Source: Streptomyces sp. NRRL F-5122 (lineage in GTDB: Bacteria; Actinomycetota; Actinomycetes; Streptomycetales; Streptomycetaceae). Taken from it: a DNA stretch of 64,000 nt. The position numbers and the translations under genes were made by a program. Under the pieces are notes generated by a model. It ran no database searches. It was not told the DNA's origin and saw nothing but the letters and a program-made list of their open reading frames with translations. Positions 52,209-61,085 of this stretch are shown in pieces; position 1 is the stretch's first letter, and the number at the start of each line of letters is the position of its first letter. The stretch covers positions 62,001 to 126,000 of the forward strand of contig NZ_LMWH01000172.1 of assembly GCF_001507435.1 (NCBI RefSeq), written 5' to 3'.

Positions 52209-55136
52209 ATGCGAGCACCGGTGCAGAAGAAGCGGCCTCGGCGCACAGGCAGGCAGACGACCCCCGAACGGGACACCTCGTCCGACTCCACGGGCAGCGG
52301 CCGTCCCGCCCATGTGCGCAATCGGCTTATCGTCGCGGTGGCCGTGGTGGCCGCCGCGATCGCGGCGGCCGGGGCGCCCAGCGTCATCGGCGCGTCCGGC
52401 CGGCTCAACGACGCCCAGAATCTGGTGACGCTCGCCGAGCAGACGCAGGACGCCCTCACGCTGGCCCATTCGCTGGCCGACGAGCGCGACGGGGTCACCA
52501 CGTGGGTGGCCGCCGGACGGCCCAAGTCCGGGGCGCCCGAGGAACAGCAGAGCACCCGGGTCGACCGGGAGATCGAGGATCTGCGGGCCGACCCGGACAT
52601 TCCGGTGGCGCTCCGCAAGGACCTCGACGACGTGGGCGCCGTGCGGCGGTCGGCGCTCGTCGGGAAGAGCAGCGCGCTCGACGCGCACCAGGCGTACTCC
52701 GCGGCCATCACGGAGCTGCACGCCCTCGCCGAGCAGCTGGCCGAGAAGATGTCGTCCCACGGGGGCTCCGGCGCCTACGCACTCGCCCGGCTCGACAGCG
52801 CCGTGCAGCAGTCCGCCGCGGCCCGGGGCCTGCTGGTCGCGGCCCTGAACATCCCGCGCACCACCCAGACGGTCATCGACCCGATCACGGGTCTGCCGAC
52901 CACCACGACGAGTTCCTCGGACGCCGACACCAAGCAGCGGGACGCCCTCACGGCCGCCGCCCAGCAGGCCGCCGTCCGCTCCGACGCCGGCGTCGCCGAC
53001 TTCCACGACAACGGGACCGAGAAGGCCCGGAACTCCTACGACTCCACGGTCACCGGCCCCGAGGTCACCTCCGCCGAGAAGTACCTCAAGGCGCTCACCG
53101 ACCAGCCCACCCTCTCCGACGGCGACCTCGGTTTCAGCGCAAAGAAGGTCGAGGCGGCCCTGTCCGCCCGCGTCGACCTGATGCGCGGCGTCGAGTCCTC
53201 GCTGTACGAGAACCGCAGCAAGGACCTCGCCCAGCTGCGCGACGACGCCGTCACCGTGCTGGAGATCCGTATCGCGCTGCTCGGCGCGCTCATGCTCGTA
53301 GCCGTCGGTATCGCCACGGCCATGGCCCGCAGCCTCACCCGGCCCCTGGCGGTCCTGCGCATCGGCTCGGCCAGGGTGGCCGCGGACCCGGCCGCCGAGG
53401 AGCCGGTGAAGTTCACCGGGCGCAACGACGAGTTCGCCCAGGTCGTCCGCTCGGTCAACGCCCTGCACGCGCACGCCGTCGCCCTCCAGGAGCGTCTGAC
53501 CACCCTGGAGTCCGACCGCAAGCACCTGGTCGGCCAGCGGCAGAGCATGGCCGACGAACGCTCCAAGCTGCGCACCGAGCTCACCGAGGCCTCCGCCCAC
53601 CTCGAGCAGGTCCGGCACAGCATCCACGGCACCTTCGTCAATCTCGCCCTGCGCACCCTCGGCCTGGTCGAGCGGCAGCTCACGGTCATCGAGGGGCTGG
53701 AGGAGCGCGAGCAGGACCCCGAGCGGCTCTCCACGCTCTTCAAGCTCGACCACTTCGCCACGGTGATGCGGCGCCACAGCGAGAACCTCCTCGTCCTGGC
53801 CGGCACCGAGCACGTCCAGCAGCACGCCGGGCCCGTGCCGCTCGTGGACGTCGTGCGCGCCGCCGTCAGCGAGATCGAGCGCTACGAGCGGGTCCGGATC
53901 GCCGCGCTCCCGCCGCACGCGCACATCGCGGGGTTCGCCGCCGACGACCTCTCGCACCTGGTCGCCGAGCTCCTGGAGAACGCCACCTCGTTCTCGCCGC
54001 CCGACGTCCCTGTCGAGGTCTCCGGCTGGCTCCTGGAGAGCGGCGAGGTGATGCTCTCCGTCCAGGACGAGGGCATCGGCATGAGCGGCGAGCGGATGAG
54101 CCGGCTCAACGAGCGGCTCGCCGAATTCGAGCCGGACGACGCCTACGACCAGGAGGGCGGGGAGGGCGGCCTCGGGCTCGGCCTGTACGTGGTGGCCCGC
54201 CTCGCCCACCGGCACGGCGTCCGCGTCCGGCTGCGCGAGCAGAAGCAGGGCGGTGTCGCGGCGGTCGTCGTCCTGCCCAAGCCCCTGCTGGCCGCGGCCC
54301 CGGCGGCCGCGGTGCCCGTCGCGGGCCCCGCGACGGCGGGCGCGCACAACACGTCCCTGCCCGGCGCCGACGCCGAAGCCAACTCGAACGTCCTCAGCAG
54401 CCGTGCGCGGATGACGGTCCGGGATCCCGAAGGGGACGAGGACCCGCTGATCGCCGCGGCGGAACAGGCCGTGCGCGAGCGCGAGGAGAGCCCCCTCGCC
54501 CAGGAGCCCGCACGGGACCGGCAGGCGCTGCCGCGGCGCGGCGCCGGCGCGGCGGAGGAGCCCGCGCAGGAGGCCGGATCCGTACCGGAGGCCGAGCCCG
54601 CGTGGAAGCCCGCCTCGAGCGCGCCCGAGCCGTTCGCGGAGACCGGCCCGGAGACCACGATGGAGCTGCTGCTCCCCTCGCCCAGGGGGGACGAACCGGT
54701 GTCCGGCCCCACCGCAGGCATCCCGGCCCAGGCTTCGGCCGACCCGTACGCCATAGGGCCCGACGCCCATGCCCGCGCCGGCGACGAGGGCGAGCCTCGG
54801 CACGCTCCGGCACCGCAGGAGTCCCAGGAGCCGCAGGACGATCCCGAGGCGACGCGGGTCACGGCCAAGGGCCTTCCCAAGCGCACCCCGAAGATCTCCG
54901 CCCCCGCACCGGCCGCGCGGCAGCGGGCCGGCGGTGTGGACGCCGAGGCGCTGCGCCGCAGGCTCGGCGGTTTCCACCGCGGCGCCAAGGAGGGCTACCG
55001 CCACAGCGAGGCGGAGGCCTCCGAGAGGACCGGCGAGACGAGGGAACCGGTGCAACGGCCCACGCACACGGCTGAACCCGGCACGGCACAGGACGTAGAA
55101 GCATCGGGGGGCACCGTCGAGGAGGCAAGCAGTTGA
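52209..55136 (+). CDS. cvnA: Conservon sensor histidine kinase CvnA (nitrate-sensor-like)
   Basis: 975 residues from ATG 52209. Membrane segments at about 40-60 and 355-378 flank a ~290-residue extracellular NIT-type helical sensor. Next come a HAMP-like segment, a coiled linker, and HATPase_c with N-box ENATSFS near 588 and GGLGLGLYVVARLAHRHG. The usual HisKA phosphoacceptor His box is replaced by a conserved SIHGTFVNLALRTLGLVERQL helix, as in other CvnA proteins. The last ~280 residues are Pro/Ala/Glu-rich and disordered, ending in a basic patch. CvnA is thought to act at the membrane as head of a G-protein-like complex with CvnB, CvnC and CvnD. Confidence 0.92.
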   Translation: MRAPVQKKRPRRTGRQTTPERDTSSDSTGSGRPAHVRNRLIVAVAVVAAAIAAAGAPSVIGASGRLNDAQNLVTLAEQTQDALTLAHSLADERDGVTTWVAAGRPKSGAPEEQQSTRVDREIEDLRADPDIPVALRKDLDDVGAVRRSALVGKSSALDAHQAYSAAITELHALAEQLAEKMSSHGGSGAYALARLDSAVQQSAAARGLLVAALNIPRTTQTVIDPITGLPTTTTSSSDADTKQRDALTAAAQQAAVRSDAGVADFHDNGTEKARNSYDSTVTGPEVTSAEKYLKALTDQPTLSDGDLGFSAKKVEAALSARVDLMRGVESSLYENRSKDLAQLRDDAVTVLEIRIALLGALMLVAVGIATAMARSLTRPLAVLRIGSARVAADPAAEEPVKFTGRNDEFAQVVRSVNALHAHAVALQERLTTLESDRKHLVGQRQSMADERSKLRTELTEASAHLEQVRHSIHGTFVNLALRTLGLVERQLTVIEGLEEREQDPERLSTLFKLDHFATVMRRHSENLLVLAGTEHVQQHAGPVPLVDVVRAAVSEIERYERVRIAALPPHAHIAGFAADDLSHLVAELLENATSFSPPDVPVEVSGWLLESGEVMLSVQDEGIGMSGERMSRLNERLAEFEPDDAYDQEGGEGGLGLGLYVVARLAHRHGVRVRLREQKQGGVAAVVVLPKPLLAAAPAAAVPVAGPATAGAHNTSLPGADAEANSNVLSSRARMTVRDPEGDEDPLIAAAEQAVREREESPLAQEPARDRQALPRRGAGAAEEPAQEAGSVPEAEPAWKPASSAPEPFAETGPETTMELLLPSPRGDEPVSGPTAGIPAQASADPYAIGPDAHARAGDEGEPRHAPAPQESQEPQDDPEATRVTAKGLPKRTPKISAPAPAARQRAGGVDAEALRRRLGGFHRGAKEGYRHSEAEASERTGETREPVQRPTHTAEPGTAQDVEASGGTVEEASS

Positions 55137-55636
55137 CCGCGCCCAGTACCTTCGGACTGAGCAGTGAGGCACGCAACCTGCACTGGCTGCTGACGAACCT
55201 CGTCGAGGAGGTGCCGGGGCTGCTGTCGGTCGCGGTGGTCTCCTCCGACGGACTGCTCCTGCTCTCCTCCGACCCCGGCCGGAACGAGCAGGCCCGCACG
55301 GCGCGGGAGGGCAGGCCCAGCGGCCCCAAGGGGTCCTCGGCCGACCTCGCCACCGTCGTGTCCGGCGTCGGCAGCCTCACCATCGGCGCCGCGAAGCTGA
55401 TGGACTTCGGCGGCGTCAAGCACACGATGGTCGCGATGGACGAGGGCAGCCTGTTCGTCATGTCGATCAGCGACGGTTCGCTGCTCGGCGTGCACGGCTC
55501 CGCGGACTGCGACATGAGCGTGGTGGCCTACCACATGGCGCTCTTCGTGGGCCGTGCCGGACACGTCCTGACCCCCGAACTCCGCAGCGAGCTGCGCAAG
55601 TCCTTCGAGGCCGAGTCGGCAGGGAGCGCACGATGA
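55133..55636 (+). CDS. cvnB: Roadblock/LC7 protein CvnB
   Basis: 167 residues. TTG start at 55133 overlaps the cvnA stop (TTGA) with GAGGAGG 7 nt upstream. A roadblock/LC7 domain (LHWLLTNLVEEVPGLLSVAVVSSDGLLLLSS, KLMDFGGVKHTMVAMDEGSLFVMSI) is present, resembling the MglB-type GTPase-activating partner. Expected to bind the CvnD GTPase. Confidence 0.93.
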   Translation: MTAPSTFGLSSEARNLHWLLTNLVEEVPGLLSVAVVSSDGLLLLSSDPGRNEQARTAREGRPSGPKGSSADLATVVSGVGSLTIGAAKLMDFGGVKHTMVAMDEGSLFVMSISDGSLLGVHGSADCDMSVVAYHMALFVGRAGHVLTPELRSELRKSFEAESAGSAR

Positions 55637-56037
55637 GCAGCACACCGAAGAAGCTTCCCGTGCGCGGCGGCGACCGCAAACCGGCCCGGGTGCGGCCCTA
55701 TTCGCTGACCGGCGGACGCACCCGTTTCGGGCACGTCCTGCTCGTCGAGACCTTCGTCGCCGCGTTGGACGCCCCGGAGGAACGGCGTGAACTGACCAAT
55801 GGTTCACTGACCAGCCGGGTGATGCCCGAGATGCGGGCCATCGTCGAACTCTGCCGCCGCATGCGTACGGTGGCGGAGATCGCGGCGCTGCTGAAGATGC
55901 CGCTGGGGGTGGTCCGCGTGCTCCTCAGCGATCTCGCGGACCAGGGAAAGATCCGTGTGTACGGAACCGGTCACGGCCCCGGACAGCCTGACCGCGCTCT
56001 GCTGGAAAGGGTGCTGAGTGGACTCCGTCGTCTCTGA
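55633..56037 (+). CDS. cvnC: DUF742 protein CvnC
   Basis: 134 residues, ATG 55633 overlapping cvnB by 4 nt. DUF742 fold with a winged-helix look (VRPYSLTGGRTRF, RMRTVAEIAALLKMPLGVVRVLLSDLADQGKIRVY). Third conservon subunit. It may connect the complex to DNA or other targets, but this is not established here. Confidence 0.93.
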   Translation: MSSTPKKLPVRGGDRKPARVRPYSLTGGRTRFGHVLLVETFVAALDAPEERRELTNGSLTSRVMPEMRAIVELCRRMRTVAEIAALLKMPLGVVRVLLSDLADQGKIRVYGTGHGPGQPDRALLERVLSGLRRL

Positions 56038-56665
56038 CGCCTCCCCGGGCGTCTCCCCGCTCCTCGACGACGAGGAGCAACTGCAGGCCTGGCAGACGGA
56101 CCGCACCCGCGCTCCGATCGCCACGAAGATCGTGGTGGCCGGCGGCTTCGGCGTCGGCAAGACCACCCTGGTGAGCACCGTCTCGGAGATCACACCTCTG
56201 CAGACGGAGGCGCTGATGACCGAGGCGAGTGAGGAGACCGACGACCTCACCGACACGCCCGAGAAGCTCACCACCACGGTGGCGATGGACTTCGGCCGCA
56301 TCACGCTCGACGACGACCTGGTGCTCTACCTCTTCGGCACGCCGGGCCAGCAGCGGTTCTGGTTCATGTGGGACGACCTGGTGCGCGGTGCGATCGGTGC
56401 GGTGGTCCTGGCGGACACCCGGCGGCTCGCCGACTGCTTCCCGGCTCTGGACTACTTCGAGAGCAGCGGCCTGCCCTACATGGTGGCGGTCAACCATTTC
56501 GACGGCAGCGAGCGGTTCGAGCCGGAGGACGTCCGTGAGGCGCTGACGATCCCCGCACGCATACCTGTCATGATCATGGACGCGCGCCGCCGGATCTCGG
56601 TGATCGAGACCCTCCTGGCCCTCGTCGGCCACGCGCTCGACGTCACCCCCGAGCAGCCCCGATAG
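56018..56665 (+). CDS. cvnD: Ras-like GTP-binding protein CvnD
   Basis: 215 residues, GTG 56018 overlapping cvnC by 20 nt (GGAAAGG 7 nt upstream). P-loop GGFGVGKTT at 42-50, switch II LFGTPGQQRFWFMWDD with a Ras-like DxxG replaced by GTPGQ, and guanine motif VNHFD in place of NKxD. It is a small GTPase of the MglA-like/conservon type. Confidence 0.93.
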   Translation: MDSVVSDASPGVSPLLDDEEQLQAWQTDRTRAPIATKIVVAGGFGVGKTTLVSTVSEITPLQTEALMTEASEETDDLTDTPEKLTTTVAMDFGRITLDDDLVLYLFGTPGQQRFWFMWDDLVRGAIGAVVLADTRRLADCFPALDYFESSGLPYMVAVNHFDGSERFEPEDVREALTIPARIPVMIMDARRRISVIETLLALVGHALDVTPEQPR

Positions 56666-56678
56666 GAGCACCACCCGC

Positions 56679-57914
56679 ATGCGGAAGATACTCGTCGTCG
56701 GAGCCGGCCAGTCCGGACTCCAGCTCGCCCTCGGCCTCCAGTCGCACGGGTACGAGGTCACCCTGATGTCCAACCGGACCGCGGACGAGATCCGCTCCGG
56801 CCGGGTCATGTCGACGCAGTGCATGTTCCACACGGCTCTGCAGCACGAGCGCGATCTCCAGCTGAACTTCTGGGAGAACCAGGCCCCGAAGATCGAGGGG
56901 CTCGGCGTGTCCGTGGCCGGGCCGGAGTCGCAGCGCGTGATCGACTGGGTCGGCAGGCTCGACGGGTACGCCCAGTCCGTCGACCAGCGTGTGAAGATGG
57001 CCGGCTGGATGGAGATTTTCGCGCAGCGCGGCGGTCAGCTGGTCATCCACGGCGCAGCGGTCTCCGACCTCGACTACTTCTCGCGCACCTACGACCTGGT
57101 GCTGGTGTCGGCCGGCAAGGGCGAGCTGGTGTCGATGTTCGGCCGTGACGCCTCCCGTTCGCCGTACAGCGAGCCGCAGCGGGCCCTCGCGGTCGCGTAT
57201 GTGCACGGTCTCGGCCCCCGTCCGGAGCACCCGGACTACGACGCGGTCCGCTGCAACCTCGTGCCGGGCGTCGGCGAGCTCTTCGTGATGCCGACCCTGA
57301 CGAACTCCGGCCGTGCGGACATCCTGTTCTGGGAGGGCATTCCCGGTGGCCCGCTGGACGTCTTCAACGGCGTCAAGGACCCGTCGGAGCACCTGTCCCT
57401 GACCCTGGAGCTGATGGAACGCTTCACACCGTGGGAGTACGCGCGGGCCACCAAGGTGGAGCTGACCGACGCGAACGGCACGCTCTCGGGCCGTTACGCG
57501 CCCACCGTGCGCAACCCGATCGGCCGGCTGCCCGGCGGCGGACTGGTCCTGGGCGTGGCCGACGTCGTCGTGGCGAACGACCCCATCACGGGCCAGGGCT
57601 CCAACTCGGCGTCCAAGTGCGCCGCCGCCTACCTCGCCTCCATCCTCGAGCACGGGGACAAGGAGTTCGACGAGTCCTGGATGCAGCAGACCTTCGACCG
57701 CTACTGGGACACGGCCCAGCACGTGACCAAGTGGACCAACGCGATGCTCGGCGTGCCGCCGGAGCACGTCCTCAACCTGATCGGCGCCGCGGGCACCCTG
57801 CCGCCGGTCGCCGACCGCTTCGCGAACGGCTTCAACAACCCGGCCGACTTCGAGAACTTCTTCTACGACCCGGAGAAGACGGGGGCGTACCTGGCCTCGG
57901 TCGCGGGAGCCTGA
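56679..57914 (+). CDS. Styrene/indole monooxygenase-family flavoprotein
   Basis: 411 residues. FAD-binding GAGQSGLQLALG at 8-19 begins a two-component flavin monooxygenase of the StyA/SMO type, and GVADVVVANDPITGQGSNSASKCA is the second FAD motif. StyA-like enzymes epoxidise styrene or oxidise indole with reduced flavin from a separate reductase; none is encoded here. It follows cvnD by 13 nt and so belongs to the conservon operon, like the oxidases and P450s attached to some other conservons. The natural substrate is unknown. Confidence 0.87.
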   Translation: MRKILVVGAGQSGLQLALGLQSHGYEVTLMSNRTADEIRSGRVMSTQCMFHTALQHERDLQLNFWENQAPKIEGLGVSVAGPESQRVIDWVGRLDGYAQSVDQRVKMAGWMEIFAQRGGQLVIHGAAVSDLDYFSRTYDLVLVSAGKGELVSMFGRDASRSPYSEPQRALAVAYVHGLGPRPEHPDYDAVRCNLVPGVGELFVMPTLTNSGRADILFWEGIPGGPLDVFNGVKDPSEHLSLTLELMERFTPWEYARATKVELTDANGTLSGRYAPTVRNPIGRLPGGGLVLGVADVVVANDPITGQGSNSASKCAAAYLASILEHGDKEFDESWMQQTFDRYWDTAQHVTKWTNAMLGVPPEHVLNLIGAAGTLPPVADRFANGFNNPADFENFFYDPEKTGAYLASVAGA

Positions 57915-57923
57915 CGGGCTTGT

Positions 57924-57946
57924 GACCGGCGGTTCGACCGCCGGTC
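57924..57946 (+). terminator. Terminator of the conservon operon
   Basis: Perfect 10-bp arms GACCGGCGGT (57924-57933) and ACCGCCGGTC (57937-57946), 3-nt loop, followed by GTTGTTC. Confidence 0.85.
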
Positions 57947-57981
57947 GTTGTTCACGCCGGTCGCCCTCGGACGGCCCGGAG

Positions 57982-58009
57982 ACGGCCCCGGCTCTGTCGC
58001 CGGGGCCGT
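57982..58009. terminator. Second hairpin downstream of the conservon
   Basis: Perfect 11-bp arms ACGGCCCCGGC (57982-57992) and GCCGGGGCCGT (57999-58009) with a 6-nt loop. Confidence 0.7.
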
Positions 58010-58192
58010 CGGCGTTCCACCGGAGCCGGTTCCTCGATGCGAACGGGCGGGGAGGCCGCCGAGGTCTGCTCGGCTTGTCACCGTGGCCTTGGCGTGCTTC
58101 CCGTCGGCTGCGGTCTCTGCGGTCGCGCTCAGCCCGCGAGGCGCCCCGACGGGCGGGGTCTGGATCCGTCGCACCCGGAGCGCCGACGGTCA

Positions 58193-58630
58193 CTACTGCA
58201 TTGTCAGGTTTCCGAGCAGACCCGCGATGAGGAAGCCCGCTCCGAAGATCGCAAAACTGACCACGGTCATCACGGCGAGCCGGGCACGGCCGACCCGCGG
58301 TTCCATGTGGTGCGCACGGCCGGTGGGCGGCGCCGTGGCCCCGTCGTAGGGGGCTCGTTCTGCGGAACCGTTCGCACCGCGGCCGGGCATGGGAGTTCGC
58401 CGAGCGAGCGCGGGCGGGTCTTGCCGGTGGCCGCCGAGCGTGGCGCCGGCGAGGGCGAGTGCCGCGACCTGGGGGACCGGGCCGGTGTCGCTCCGGACCG
58501 TCATCATGCCGTGTTTGAGACCGTGGTCGACCAGCCACCAGTTCATCGGCAGCGCGACGAGGAACCCCGTGCACAGGGCGATGGACATCACGAACCAGAA
58601 CCTTGGGCCGGTCGGGTGCGTGGCGGCCAT
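58193..58630 (-). CDS. Two-helix membrane protein, DUF4396/DUF2798-like
   Basis: 145 residues. Hydrophobic helices at about 11-33 (FWFVMSIALCTGFLVALPMNWWLVDHGLKHGMM) and 119-141 (AVMTVVSFAIFGAGFLIAGLLG) flank a hydrophilic Pro/Gly loop. The NWWLV-x-GLKHGM motif resembles DUF4396-type membrane proteins. No ribosome binding site is seen for ATG 58630, so the start is uncertain. Confidence 0.65.
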   Translation of the reverse strand: MAATHPTGPRFWFVMSIALCTGFLVALPMNWWLVDHGLKHGMMTVRSDTGPVPQVAALALAGATLGGHRQDPPALARRTPMPGRGANGSAERAPYDGATAPPTGRAHHMEPRVGRARLAVMTVVSFAIFGAGFLIAGLLGNLTMQ

Positions 58631-58663
58631 GTCGTGTGTCAGCCACGGAACCTTGCCCGAAGG

Positions 58664-59557
58664 TCACCCCTCCTTCGCCGGATCGATTCCGTACAGTCCC
58701 GTGGCGGCGACGGCCCGCTTCACCGTGCATGGTTCCTGTTCATCGGCCGGGGCCGTCCACAGGGGTATCAGCCGGGCCGACGTGGGTGAGGAGTCCATGC
58801 GCAGGTACTGGCAGGCACCGTTGATCCGCAGGGCGAGGACGTGGACGCCGTCGCCGGCGGCCGTGCCGGACACCACGTTGACGGCGTCCCCGGCCGCGAC
58901 CAGGTGCTTGTCCTTCAGGAAGTCCAGGGCGCCCTGCGGGGTGTGTGCATATCCCGAGGTCGCCGTCTGCCGGTACGCGTTGGGGCCGGTGGGCTGCCGG
59001 GTGAGGAGCACGCCCATCTGCGCCGCGAGGCTGCCGGGCCTGCCGTCGGTCCGCGTGGCCGGGCAGGACGTGACGGACTGCTTCACGCTGTACGTGCCGA
59101 CACCGAAGGTGTAGCGGTAGCAGCGGACCGGATAGGCGTTCGCGGCGACGGTCCCCGAGCTCGGGGGGAACAGTCCCAACATCACCTCTGCCGTGTGGAC
59201 GGCGCCGCCGGGCCCGCCCTGCGCCGTGCCGGCGCTCAGCAGCGCTCCGCCGTGCGTCTCGACCTGGGCGACGAGCGTGCCCTCGGTGAACTGCCCCCCG
59301 TAGGTACCGCCCCCCGAGTAGAAGCCGGCGTTCAGGTCCCCGCGCAGGTCCTCGGCGAGTCCGGCGGCCTGGGCGTCGACGGCGGAGGTGTCCGGGGCGG
59401 TGGTCCTCTGGAAGAGCAGCGTGCCGGCCACCCCCGTGGCACAGGCGACGAGCGCGGTCACCGAGAACAGCAGCACCCGCGATGCGATGCCGCGCCCCCG
59501 AGTCTGTCCGGAGCCGGGCCGTTGGTCGTGCTGACGCTCCGTGGCGTGCGTCGTCAT
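58664..59557 (-). CDS. Membrane-anchored hypothetical protein
   Basis: 297 residues from ATG 59557 (GGGGGAGA 4 nt upstream). A 24-residue cytoplasmic lead precedes one membrane helix (SRVLLFSVTALVACATGVAGTLLF), and the remainder is an extracytoplasmic domain with five Cys (RCYRYTFGVGTY, TSCPATRTDG, CQYLRMD, EPCTVKRA). No family was recognised. It follows a broken NlpC/P60 gene on the same strand. Confidence 0.72.
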   Translation of the reverse strand: MTTHATERQHDQRPGSGQTRGRGIASRVLLFSVTALVACATGVAGTLLFQRTTAPDTSAVDAQAAGLAEDLRGDLNAGFYSGGGTYGGQFTEGTLVAQVETHGGALLSAGTAQGGPGGAVHTAEVMLGLFPPSSGTVAANAYPVRCYRYTFGVGTYSVKQSVTSCPATRTDGRPGSLAAQMGVLLTRQPTGPNAYRQTATSGYAHTPQGALDFLKDKHLVAAGDAVNVVSGTAAGDGVHVLALRINGACQYLRMDSSPTSARLIPLWTAPADEQEPCTVKRAVAATGLYGIDPAKEG

Positions 59558-59698
59558 GTCTTCTCCCCCTGCCGGCAGGGCGTTTACTGGATGCGCCGCT
59601 GCCGCCGCATACTGCCAGCCGCCCCGATCCGCCGTGTCGTTCGGGGTGCGTAGGCGCCGCACTCCGGCGCTGCCGCCGCGCCCCGGCGGCCAGGAGGG

Positions 59699-60607
59699 CT
59701 ACCCGGCGGCGGCCGCCGGCACGGCGAAACAGCCGGCGTCGGAGCCGTCCGCGGCGCCGGGTCGCGGTGCCCGCACCACCCTGCCGTTGCCGAGGTACAT
59801 GGCCACACGCGTGGCTTCGGGGAAGTAGACCATCAGGATCCCCCGGCCGCAGCCGGTTCAGCGGCACCTGGGGCAGTTGGCCCCACCGGCCGCCTACGGC
59901 ATCGCGGCGACTCCGGGCGCGCCGAGGGACCCGGAGGACACGAACGTGTCCTGCGCGGCGGCGGTCTGGCTCTTCTCGAACGCGGACAGCGCGGCCAGTT
60001 CTTCGGGGGTGAGGGCGGACAGCAGTTTCTCGACGTCCCTCAGCTGCCGCTCGACGTCGTCCCGCGCCTCCTTCTGCCGGTCGGCGAGGGTGAGCTGGTC
60101 GTCGAGGGCCTTGCGTGCCCGACGGGCCTGCGCGTCGGCCTGCTGCTCGGTGCCGACCAGCCTCTGCACGCTCTCGGCCCGCTCACGCGCCAACTGCCCG
60201 ATCACATGGCCCTCGTCCAGTGCGTGCTGCGGATCGCGGGCGAGCAGCAGGCGTACGTACGCGGAGATGTGCGTGCTGCTCTGGTACTGCTGCCGGGCGA
60301 GACGGCCGACTTCGCCGCGACTGGCCTGCAGGGCGAGTCTGGTCCTGGCGAGTTCCCCGTCCAGCCGCTCGACCTCGTCCTGCTGCTTTTTCAGCTTCTC
60401 GGTCGTGGCGTTGTAGACCTCGGTGGCCTGCTCGGTCTCCCGGTAGTGCTTCTGAAGTTCCGTCAGCAGCTCGGAGAGCGGGCGGGGGCCCGGCTGCGCC
60501 GCCGGAGTGGTGCCGGGGTCGGGAGCGGCCACCGAGGGCGCGGGCGCGAGCACGGCCGAGACGGTCACCGCCGCCGTACACGCCAGGCGCAGCAACCTTC
60601 CTGACAT
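59699..60607 (-). pseudogene. NlpC/P60 (C40) endopeptidase, deleted and frameshifted
   Basis: ATG 60607 has a near-perfect GGAGGTGATGAA ribosome binding site. A signal peptide (LACTAAVTVSAVLAPAPSVAA) and a ~160-residue coiled coil are intact for 237 codons to TAG at 59894, ending SSGSLGAPGVAAMP. In intact homologues this coiled coil leads into an NlpC/P60 domain. Here the domain N-terminal part including catalytic Cys (DCSG) is missing. The C-terminal remnant resumes in another frame (WGQLPQVPLNRLRPGD, from 59885). It shifts frame once more after RPGD and continues LMVYFPEATRVAMYLGNG to TAG at 59699. The family catalytic His in ATHVAMY is Arg. The gene therefore makes at most a secreted coiled-coil fragment. 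Confidence 0.85.
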
Positions 60608-60709
60608 TTCATCACCTCCGCTGCGGAGATGGTCCTTCCACCTCGCACCGGCAGCATCGGGCGCCCGCAGCCCGGGCGCCCGCCGGGTGGTCGGTTCGGC
60701 GCAGGGAGG

Positions 60710-61024
60710 TCACTCGTCGGCGGTGTCCGGGCCACCGTCCGGCGTGGCGTCTGGCGTCCGACGCGGCTTGGACCACGGCCACCGAAGGCCATCCCGGCTT
60801 CGGCCCTCGGGCCGGTACTCGTACTTCCAGCCCTGGTGGAGGCCGAGTCTGCTGCTCCGGCCCGCTTCCACGCGCCGGTAGACGAGCACGGTCGGCGGGC
60901 CGCCGGCCGCGTCCGGGACCGGGACGCGATACCACTTCGGCGGGTGGCCCGTCGGGCCGAGGAGGACCGGCAGCACGCGCCCGTCCAGGGGGCCGCCCAC
61001 GAACGGGGTGTCTTGGCTCTTCAC
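60710..61024 (-). CDS. Small hypothetical protein
   Basis: 104 residues from GTG 61024. Recognisable actinobacterial pattern FVGGPLDGRVLPVLLG ... YRVPV ... YRRV, with a basic tail rich in Arg/Asp/Pro. No domain function known. It lies 102 nt upstream of the broken C40 gene on the same strand and 61 nt after the TetR frame. Confidence 0.65.
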   Translation of the reverse strand: MKSQDTPFVGGPLDGRVLPVLLGPTGHPPKWYRVPVPDAAGGPPTVLVYRRVEAGRSSRLGLHQGWKYEYRPEGRSRDGLRWPWSKPRRTPDATPDGGPDTADE

Positions 61025-61085
61025 GACACCAGTGTCCTCTTCGGGCGGGCCGGCGCAGGTGCGGGTCCCGGCGCGGGAGGCCGTG

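Noticed and set aside
61021..61085. Native Arg-rich C-terminus for the TetR protein
   Set aside because: Conserved TetR C-terminal sequence lies in another frame at the same place, so the Arg-rich tail is an out-of-frame read-through.
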